Part shown: positions 46,919-54,014 of the stretch, piece by piece
Layout of the letters: the number at the start of each line of letters is the position of its first letter
How positions within the stretch are numbered: position 1 is the first letter of the stretch
Assembly: GCA_017546205.1 (NCBI GenBank)
Contig: JAFYXJ010000021.1
Span: 1-64,000, forward strand
Length of the DNA: 64,000 nucleotides
Direction: 5' to 3'
DNA from: Clostridia bacterium
Lineage (GTDB): Bacteria > Bacillota > Clostridia > Monoglobales > Monoglobaceae
Notes under the pieces: model-generated
The model's database searches: none
Seen by the model: the letters and a program-made list of their open reading frames with translations, nothing else
What the model was told of the DNA's origin: nothing
Made by a program: the position numbers and the translations under genes

Positions 46919-49900
46919 TATTCTATAACCTCCATTCTGATAGTCTTGCTCTCACGCAAGGGTTCCATTGTTTCCAAATTCCAATCCATTGCCACCAGCC
47001 GATACTTTCCTGCCCCGTTTGGTGTAAATGTAATGGTATTTTTTCGTAGTGCTACATTCATCAGCATATCATCCTTATAAACTGCCAGAATCATAGTATC
47101 GCTTACCGGCAGATTGCAACGGATGGTTCCGCTTTTTAATTCTGTCAGGTTGCTTTGTATCACATTGCCCGTACTGTCCACCAGTTCAAAGGTGTTGTCT
47201 CCGAAGGAAAGGAGTATGGGGATCATGGGATTTGCCGTAACATTGGTTACGGTTTGACCGCTCCTGAGTTCTTTGGAAGTTGTAACTTCCATTCCCTTTA
47301 AGTAAACCTTGATATTGACAGGCATGTCTTCATCATAATTCATGATGTTCACCAGATAGTTATCACCCTGTTTGGTGTAAATCCACTCCACACCGACAGG
47401 GTACTTTCCGGTTGCGGTATCAATCAGCTCCACCTCTGAGATTCCCATAGCATCCACCGTATCGGAAATATCTACATCAACTTTGGCGTTGTTAATGATG
47501 CTCTTCCAAGTAGTTCTGTCTTGCGCTTTGTCATACTCGTCATACTTCAAAAGACTGTATTCATTACTCCATGAAGATAATGACCACTTCCATTCACCGC
47601 CGGTGAGTATCACCGTACCACCATTTTCCTGATATGCCTTGATTTCATTCAGCATCTCTGCTGAAACATGGGTGACCTTAGGAATTACCAGCAAATCGTA
47701 GTTGTGCATATCCGCAGGGGCGGAGTCCGTGACAAATCCAACCCGTTGTCCGCTGGCAATCAATTCCTCATAGGCTGCCTGAATACTTTGCATATAGGGA
47801 TTGATTTTTTCGTTTCCGCTATAACTTGCATTGGTTCTGGAATAGAGAATCGCCGTCTTTCTCTCTGCGTTCTGGAGTGCGGAAACCTCTTTAGAAAGAC
47901 GCATCAGATCCTTAGACGCTCTTCCCATGACCGCAAGTTCTTCCGGTCTCATAGTAAAGTTGGCATTTTGATGATTTCTGGATCCCCACGGCATGCTCAT
48001 ATTGTGCCAATCCCAATGCCAGTATTGTCTGGTCGTTCCGCCGTGGACTGCACCATTCCAGATTTCAGCCCCGATGTACCGCGTAATTTTATCGGAATAC
48101 ATTGGCGTTTTCTCGCCATTTTCGGTTTCCATACCGGGATCATCGATGATATGAGACTCACTATCCCATACCGGTGCATTCTTGACTGATGTCATAAAAT
48201 CGTAGTTTGCCATCTTCAAAGTCATCGGTGTATTATCCGGATATTCATAATAGGAATGGGCATCACAGCCGTTCACATCCAGATACCGGGAAAGATTTTC
48301 CCAGTTGGTACCTTGGTTGTGATACCGACGGTAATCGTTCCGGAAGTATTCCATAAACTTTACGTGGAGGAAGATATCCTGATTCTCGGTTTTGATTTCC
48401 TCTGCGTACCACTTGACAAAGTCTGCCAACAATCCGTCATTGAATGCAATATAATCATAGTAAACTGCTGTGCTGTAAATTTTGTATACATCGTTGCCAA
48501 TGGTTCCGTCTGCCTTATAATCTCTGGGCATCTCTACCTGAGAGAAAGATGTATAGGAGGTGCCGTACATGGAGTTGAGTGCCGAAATACTGTTGTTGTA
48601 GCGCTCTTTCAGGAATGCTGTCCAATCTTCATCATAATGATTGGTCAGGTTTGCATGTACTTCCGGCTCTCCCATCAGGCAGAGAGATTTTAAGGAATCA
48701 TATTCATCCACCGTATCAACAATCAGCCGGCTCCAAAGGCTGGTGACCTTTCGTACCGTCTCATTGGTCAGGGAATAATTGGTAAATCCTCTTCCGCCAT
48801 CCTCAACACCCTCGATATCTCTGATAAAGTAAGGCAGATAGTAAGGCCCGATTCCCAAATCCACCATGACGCCGTGCTCTGCGGCAGTTGCAAGCACGTC
48901 CTCAATCCAATTCAGTCTCTCATAGTCGATATACAGTCCCAGTTCAGCCGCTTCGGCATCCAATGCAGTCATGGTACGTTGTCTCTCAAATCCGGGATTG
49001 GCGAGAATGTTGGCTGTTGTTCCCTTTTCCTGCATATAAACATCATCAATGTAGTAATCCGCCTTAGACCCTGCACCGTCTCCGCCCTCAGCCAGAATTA
49101 CCATCCTTACCTCGGTCTGGTCGCTTGCGGTCTTGTATTCAAAATTGTAACTTACCCAGTCATTGGATGTCTGGAAATACTTCCGTCCGGCACCGGTAAG
49201 TCCGTTCAGATTGATATGGATTGCTTTATCTTCATAAATATTTCCCTTACCCTTCAATCCAAATTGATAGGTAGTATTGGGTTTGACCGGAATATCCTGG
49301 AACACATATTTATAGGAGCCTGCAGGCGTTTTGGGCATGTTGTTTATGTGCAGGGAATAACTTCCCGACGCCCCAATGTTTGCAGTATCAAACATAATCT
49401 CCGGTTCTCCCATGTGACGGACGGACCAAAGGTTTACATCATCCTCTACCAGAACGTCATACATTTTAATCTCTGTCTGGATGGTGTTGAGTCCGATTTT
49501 GGAGAAGAAAGGAATCTCTTCTGCCGCATTATCCCATCCGCAGAATCCGGTAAAGAACACCGGTGCCTCCTCCATCGTTCCGTGATTGTCGGTCATACCG
49601 GTCAGGCTGAGTCCGTCTGCGGTAATCACGCCGGTCTGATATTCAGGTACCGAGAGAGGCTGACGGCTTCCGTCTAAATATGCCTCCATTGCCGTATAGG
49701 CATCTAAGTAAAGTTTGGTCAATGCGTAATTGTACTGACCAAGTCGGTCATAGCTTTGTCTGTCAATTTCTTTTGGAATATTTTCCATAAATTTGCGGAT
49801 AACTTCCCGATTGACATCCTCATAGTCAGTGGTGATGCCTTTTTGGGCACATTGTGCTGCTTGTGCATCCAATGTAGTTATCATATCATGAAGCTTTGCA

Positions 49901-50598
49901 AGCAAAGCAGAATATTCATCTTCATTCACTGTAAAACAGTTCAGTTCCGGCAACCGGCAATTGTAGGTTGCCTTGGTGAGTCCCTTGCCAAGAAGATTCA
50001 ACTGAATCGGGGCAGGGTCCATCTTAAATTCTATGGTAAAACTCCCGTCTGCATCTGACATCACTTGTTTGAGTGCCAGAACGCCCTCAGGTTCCACAGG
50101 ATTATTGGCAGAAAGTGCTTTCATGGTTACACTTTTTCTTGCCGATGCATGGTGATAACCGTCTAAGAAAATACGGTTGTCGGTCAGAGTCAGTTTGGTA
50201 ATTGTAAAAGACCCGTTCTTGTTAAACAGACCTGAAAATCCTGAAAAATCAAGGTCAAAAACTGCCGTTCCTTCTTCGCCCCTGATTTCTGCACGATACG
50301 CAGCTGGGGTTGATGCAAGGATGACAGAAAAGCATCCATCGGATGTAGTTGGAACGATGGTCTGAGTTTTGGTTACCGCCCCGTTTACGCTCAAAACTGC
50401 GGTAATCTGTTTGTCGGCATCGCCAAACCATCTGCCGGAAAGAATGGTTTCGGTTCCGGTCAGTTCAATTTGATAAAGTTCTGCCCATTGGCAGGGATTA
50501 TCAATACTTGCTCCAAAAGCAAATACTGTGTAATACAAAGATAGCATGCCAATCAACATTGACAGTATCGTAATTATTGCGATTATTTTCTTTTTCAT
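46918..50598 (-). CDS. Secreted GH42-like giant glycosidase, type B (copy 2)
   Basis: Secreted 1226-residue paralogue of the protein at 20813. Order: signal peptide (1-29), beta-rich domains (about 30-225), helical segment, GH42-like barrel from APVFFTGFCGWDN with an inserted CBM4/9-like module, GH42-type middle domain (TAILYSRTNA ... YDLLVIPKVTH), and the extra C-terminal domain ending NLETMEPL. Nucleophile candidate E814 is in WDSESH. The acid/base candidate E644 is preceded by Gly (LMGEPEVHA) where the other three paralogues, and clan A enzymes in general, have Asn. ATG at 50598 is chosen because GGAG is nine bases upstream; the longer frame runs through intergenic repeats and a hairpin. 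Confidence 0.83.
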   Translation of the reverse strand: MKKKIIAIITILSMLIGMLSLYYTVFAFGASIDNPCQWAELYQIELTGTETILSGRWFGDADKQITAVLSVNGAVTKTQTIVPTTSDGCFSVILASTPAAYRAEIRGEEGTAVFDLDFSGFSGLFNKNGSFTITKLTLTDNRIFLDGYHHASARKSVTMKALSANNPVEPEGVLALKQVMSDADGSFTIEFKMDPAPIQLNLLGKGLTKATYNCRLPELNCFTVNEDEYSALLAKLHDMITTLDAQAAQCAQKGITTDYEDVNREVIRKFMENIPKEIDRQSYDRLGQYNYALTKLYLDAYTAMEAYLDGSRQPLSVPEYQTGVITADGLSLTGMTDNHGTMEEAPVFFTGFCGWDNAAEEIPFFSKIGLNTIQTEIKMYDVLVEDDVNLWSVRHMGEPEIMFDTANIGASGSYSLHINNMPKTPAGSYKYVFQDIPVKPNTTYQFGLKGKGNIYEDKAIHINLNGLTGAGRKYFQTSNDWVSYNFEYKTASDQTEVRMVILAEGGDGAGSKADYYIDDVYMQEKGTTANILANPGFERQRTMTALDAEAAELGLYIDYERLNWIEDVLATAAEHGVMVDLGIGPYYLPYFIRDIEGVEDGGRGFTNYSLTNETVRKVTSLWSRLIVDTVDEYDSLKSLCLMGEPEVHANLTNHYDEDWTAFLKERYNNSISALNSMYGTSYTSFSQVEMPRDYKADGTIGNDVYKIYSTAVYYDYIAFNDGLLADFVKWYAEEIKTENQDIFLHVKFMEYFRNDYRRYHNQGTNWENLSRYLDVNGCDAHSYYEYPDNTPMTLKMANYDFMTSVKNAPVWDSESHIIDDPGMETENGEKTPMYSDKITRYIGAEIWNGAVHGGTTRQYWHWDWHNMSMPWGSRNHQNANFTMRPEELAVMGRASKDLMRLSKEVSALQNAERKTAILYSRTNASYSGNEKINPYMQSIQAAYEELIASGQRVGFVTDSAPADMHNYDLLVIPKVTHVSAEMLNEIKAYQENGGTVILTGGEWKWSLSSWSNEYSLLKYDEYDKAQDRTTWKSIINNAKVDVDISDTVDAMGISEVELIDTATGKYPVGVEWIYTKQGDNYLVNIMNYDEDMPVNIKVYLKGMEVTTSKELRSGQTVTNVTANPMIPILLSFGDNTFELVDSTGNVIQSNLTELKSGTIRCNLPVSDTMILAVYKDDMLMNVALRKNTITFTPNGAGKYRLVAMDWNLETMEPLRESKTIRMEVIE

Positions 50599-50625
50599 GG
50601 CATACATCTCCTGTGTGTTGAGTTT

Positions 50626-50656
50626 CCCCCGCCCCGGCTCACGCCGAGGCGGAGGG
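50626..50656 (-). other. Intercistronic hairpin without U tract (copy 2)
   Basis: In the transcript the arms CCUCCGCCUCGGC and GCCGGGGCGGGG close on a GUGA loop, a GNRA-type tetraloop, with some G-U pairs. It stands just ahead of the type-B glycosidase ribosome site, in the same place as the hairpin at 24365-24391. Confidence 0.7.
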
Positions 50657-50781
50657 TTTAAATTAAGAGTGAATATTGAAAAGTGAATAGCGAAGAGTTC
50701 CTGTTGTTTTTCGCCTGAGCGAAAAACTTCCATTATTTTTCACTCTTCTCTTTTCATTCTTCTCTTTTCTCTTCTAACATT

Positions 50782-50820
50782 CCGCTTGATGCGGTCTGTG
50801 CATTCTTCTTAAGCCCGTAG
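50782..50820. repeat. About 38-base direct repeat, copy A
   Basis: Begins CCGCTTGATGCGGTCTGTGC and runs through TTAAGCCCGTAG. A second copy (50999-51036) differs at only a few positions. The first 13 bases form a small CCGC/GCGG hairpin, and GCATCAAGCGG at 50902-50912 is an inverted copy of that part. Confidence 0.7.
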
Positions 50821-50998
50821 GGCAACGGAAAAATAGTGCAGAATAAACAAACTGAATCCGAAGCTGTACGATTGTACTGCGAGAGGTGAAGTTTGTTTAT
50901 AGCATCAAGCGGTTATTCTAAAATTCGTATTCCACGAATTTTTACCAATGAATATTGGAAAAAGTCTATACTGAATTTTTCGTATTTCTTTTCCTTTC

Positions 50999-51036
50999 CC
51001 GCTTGATGCGGTCTGTGCATTTTTCCTAAGCCCGTT
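50999..51036. repeat. About 38-base direct repeat, copy B
   Basis: Second copy of the element at 50782-50820. It ends at the stop codon of the multi-CBM gene, so the repeated unit may have arisen by duplication of that gene's 3' end. Confidence 0.65.
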
Positions 51037-53947
51037 AGATTTGGCCTACTTCGTCCTGCAAGGGTATCATTCCCTGAATGGAATCCCAGATATATGTCTT
51101 AACAGTCAAATCTCCAACCGATGTAAAGGTGGGAAGGGTAATTTCATTCCACAATGTCACAACCTCACCAACCTCTGTAATTGTTGCTTTCTCAGAAAGG
51201 ACAACCTTAACCAGTTGCTCATCATCATAGAGACAGGTAATCAACTGTGCAGTGAAATCATCCGCTTTGCTGTAGTTTACAACCGCTGCCTGTGCCATCA
51301 AAGTCGCACCACTCTGTGCGGTAGTCAATGCGGTTACCAGATTTTTATTTGCATCAAAGATGTTTGCTTTGTACGCATAGAACCCATCTTCATTTGCAAC
51401 TTCAAAATCAGATGCAACAGGTGCAAGCAGATTTGCAGTTGTACCATTTTCTACAATAGAGATATCATCAATATACCATGTTGTTGCAAAGTGTAGACAA
51501 ATCTTGAAATTATCAACCTTAGATGCAGTTACGGTATGTGTGTATCTCTTCCATCCGTCTGCAATCTGTTCTGCCGTCAATCCAGTGGTAGTAGGTGTCA
51601 CACTGCTACTTAAGACCTTGGTTCCACCCACCCAGAACAACAGATATTTGCTAGATTCACTCTTCATTAAATAAGAGAATGTATAAGTTTTTCCCGTTTC
51701 TGATTGAAAATCATTATTAATAATAGTTACACCATTTGCATATGCATCACTTGCGTTTGCTCCCCAGTTGACAGTTGCACTATCAGACCAGTACTTCATA
51801 AGTAAAGAACGATGTCCCTTTCCTGCTACTCCATTCACTACACGAACCATTCTGGTAGTACCATTGTCGCTTTCAGCACTTCCATCTGCCGCTTTCTGAT
51901 TATAAGAAATTCTCCAACCGTCGACTCCCTCTGCATCCAGATATGCGATGGGACCAACTACCGGCTTAAAAGAACCATTGGTAATTAATTCTTTGCTATT
52001 TGATTTGTCCTTGATGGAGATGTCATCCAGCCAAAACTCACCGGGCATCTGGAGGCTGAACAACCAAGTATTTGTATTGGTAGCTCCAACTGTGAATTCA
52101 CCGTAAAACTTCTTCCAACCGTTTGCAATCTGTGCCTCTGTCAGCCCAGTTGTTGACAAATAACTACTGTTGTTGGTTTTATTCTGTGTCCAGTCACCCA
52201 CAAACACCTTGATAAACGGATCATGGGTTGAACTCTCCAATCGGTTCACCTTAAATACAAAGGATACTTGATAGGTCTTACCGGTTTCCCATGTCCAAAC
52301 ATTGCTTCTTCGGTCAGTGGTAGAGATGGATACATCATTGCTTTGATATCCGCCCCAAGAAGACACCAATGGGCTACTACTTTCATAGTGAATATACATA
52401 GCATCGCTACCGTCGTAGGACTCACCTTTTGCAAGTTTAACCATACGCTTTACGCCATCGTCCGCAGCAGAGCCGTCTGACTCTGTACCATTAAATTTAA
52501 TTTCCCAACCGGTCAAATCCTCCAATACACGCTCCGGAGTCGGTGCAGGTGTTGCTGTGGGTGCCGGTGTCGCAGTCGGTGCTGCAGTCGGAGCCGGAGT
52601 CGGTGTCGGAGTTGCGGTCGGTTCAAAGGAACCATTGGTAATTAATTCTTTGTTATCAGATGTTTTTACGAGAGAAATATCATCAATCCAGAATTCACCG
52701 GGCATCTGGAAGTTAAAGATTTCCTGATTATTAATGGTTTCATTTGTGGTATAGGTACAAGTAAACTTCTTCCATCCATCAGCAATCTGTTCCGCTGTCA
52801 ATCCAGTCGTAGAAACATAAGAACTATTATTGGTTTGATTCTTGACCCAGTTTCCAAAGAATACCTTGATAAACGGATCTGTTGTAGAGCTTGCAATTCT
52901 TTTTCCTTTGAATACAAAGGAAATTTTATACTCCGTGTTTGCCGTCCATGCCCATGCATTGTTTTTTAAATCATTCAGAACAGCACCCATAGAGTTATTG
53001 GGATACCCACCCCATGTCTGTACTTCTTCTGCGGATTCATAACGAACATACATGGCATCACTACCATCATAAGATTCACCTTTAGCAAGTTTGAAAATTC
53101 TCTTTTCTCCGTCTTGCGCAGACTCACCAGTCAAGCTATTCTTGTTGTAATATTTCGCTGTCCAATCAGTTAAATCCTCCAACTGGCGAACCGGAGTGGC
53201 TGTAGGTGCAGCAGTAGGCGCGGCTGTCGGGGCTGTTGTCGGCACCGGTGTGGGGGTCGGGTCGGGAGTAAGGCTGTCAAAATTACCGTCGCCAAGCATA
53301 TTGGTGTTGGTGGTATCAGTGGACAATGTTACGGTCACATCATCAAAATAACAATCCACCGGTCTGTCTATAATAAACTTAAATTCCTCAGTAACTTTTT
53401 CAACACCATCATTTGCGTTTCCATCTTTAGCAGTAATGGTAGTTTCATACTTCTTCCAACCGGCATCAATCTGCTCTTGAGACAATCCCTGTTCAGATAC
53501 TGTGTATGCACCGTTCTCCCAGGGGTTCTTTCTTACACCAGCCATACGGATATAAGGCATAAGCTGTGCAGCAGAGAAATTGTCATTTGCCGCTACCAGA
53601 TTCAATGCATAAAAGGAAACATTGTAGGTGCTTCCCACCGTCAAATCCGTTGCCACTAGTTCAGTATTATTGAAGTAACTAGCGTTGGAGTAGGTGTTCC
53701 ACTGTGTCAAGGCATCCTCAGAGGAATACTTCACATAGAGTGCCTTGTTTCCGCTGACAGATTTTTCATCTGTTACACGGAAAATACGGTTGGTACCGTC
53801 CTCTGCATTGGCATCGCCTGTAAACTGCATTTTCCATGCGCCAATGGTATCAAAGGTGGGTGCCGCAAGTACTGTGACAGACAGCGCAGGCATCAGCCCC
53901 AGCAGCATCGTAGCTGCAACCAGTAAGGAAATGAGTCTCTTTTTCAT
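51035..53947 (-). CDS. Secreted multi-CBM protein (copy 2)
   Basis: Secreted 970-residue protein: signal peptide (1-28) and four CBM4/9-like modules. Module 1 (about 30-220) comes first, and modules 2 and 3 are similar to each other (about 255-445 and 475-665). Both of these contain LEDLTDW or LEDLTGW, FKLAKGESYDGSDAM or its variant, and FQMPGEFWIDDIS-type ends. Module 4 is about 675-830. Pro/Thr linkers (TPTPVPTTAPTAAPTAAP type) join modules 1-2 and 2-3. The C-terminal domain ends YIWDSIQGMIPL, matching the counterpart at 24416. No catalytic or anchoring motif is visible. The CBM sequences differ more from copy 1 than the neighbouring genes do, consistent with a different glycan target. Confidence 0.82.
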   Translation of the reverse strand: MKKRLISLLVAATMLLGLMPALSVTVLAAPTFDTIGAWKMQFTGDANAEDGTNRIFRVTDEKSVSGNKALYVKYSSEDALTQWNTYSNASYFNNTELVATDLTVGSTYNVSFYALNLVAANDNFSAAQLMPYIRMAGVRKNPWENGAYTVSEQGLSQEQIDAGWKKYETTITAKDGNANDGVEKVTEEFKFIIDRPVDCYFDDVTVTLSTDTTNTNMLGDGNFDSLTPDPTPTPVPTTAPTAAPTAAPTATPVRQLEDLTDWTAKYYNKNSLTGESAQDGEKRIFKLAKGESYDGSDAMYVRYESAEEVQTWGGYPNNSMGAVLNDLKNNAWAWTANTEYKISFVFKGKRIASSTTDPFIKVFFGNWVKNQTNNSSYVSTTGLTAEQIADGWKKFTCTYTTNETINNQEIFNFQMPGEFWIDDISLVKTSDNKELITNGSFEPTATPTPTPAPTAAPTATPAPTATPAPTPERVLEDLTGWEIKFNGTESDGSAADDGVKRMVKLAKGESYDGSDAMYIHYESSSPLVSSWGGYQSNDVSISTTDRRSNVWTWETGKTYQVSFVFKVNRLESSTHDPFIKVFVGDWTQNKTNNSSYLSTTGLTEAQIANGWKKFYGEFTVGATNTNTWLFSLQMPGEFWLDDISIKDKSNSKELITNGSFKPVVGPIAYLDAEGVDGWRISYNQKAADGSAESDNGTTRMVRVVNGVAGKGHRSLLMKYWSDSATVNWGANASDAYANGVTIINNDFQSETGKTYTFSYLMKSESSKYLLFWVGGTKVLSSSVTPTTTGLTAEQIADGWKRYTHTVTASKVDNFKICLHFATTWYIDDISIVENGTTANLLAPVASDFEVANEDGFYAYKANIFDANKNLVTALTTAQSGATLMAQAAVVNYSKADDFTAQLITCLYDDEQLVKVVLSEKATITEVGEVVTLWNEITLPTFTSVGDLTVKTYIWDSIQGMIPLQDEVGQI
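51960..53170 (-). repeat. Tandem DNA repeat encoding two CBM modules
   Basis: Two units of roughly 640 bases, near 53170-52540 and 52530-51960, are similar at base level. For example, GAATTCACCGGGCATCTGGA-type sequence occurs near 52040 and again near 52690. It is older and more diverged than the repeat in the copy 1 gene. Confidence 0.7.
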
Positions 53948-54014
53948 ATTACATTCTCCTTTTTATATATAAAATTTTAATTTTTTTACTGTGTTTGAAG
54001 TTCTGCATTTTGCA
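53948..54014 (-). promoter_or_regulatory. A/U-rich leader of the multi-CBM gene (copy 2)
   Basis: On the minus strand the last 40 bases before the start read AGTAAAAAAATTAAAATTTT, then ATATATAAAAAGGAGAA. They match the leader at 27137-27181 almost base for base. Confidence 0.55.

Larger units (their letters stand above)
50599..51034. other. 436-base intergenic region with hairpins and repeats
   Basis: No gene is seen in this longest non-coding gap of the window. It contains, from the type-B gene outward, a GC-rich hairpin (50626-50656), purine/pyrimidine-biased low-complexity sequence on the minus strand (GAAGAGAAAAGAG type, about 50740-50775), a small hairpin TTTTTCGC/GCGAAAAA (50707-50726), and a repeated element around 50782 and 50999. 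Elsewhere in the cassettes gaps are under 100 bases. Confidence 0.6.

Noticed and set aside
50599..50733. Extension of the type-B copy 2 protein to an ATG at 50733
   Set aside because: It would put 45 residues of intergenic repeat-derived, non-signal sequence before a perfect signal peptide. The ribosome site fits the ATG at 50598.
52530..53280. Short periodic DNA resembling a repeat array
   Set aside because: The periodicity comes from Pro/Thr/Ala linker codons between CBM modules. Units are not constant repeats with unique spacers, so it is not a CRISPR array.
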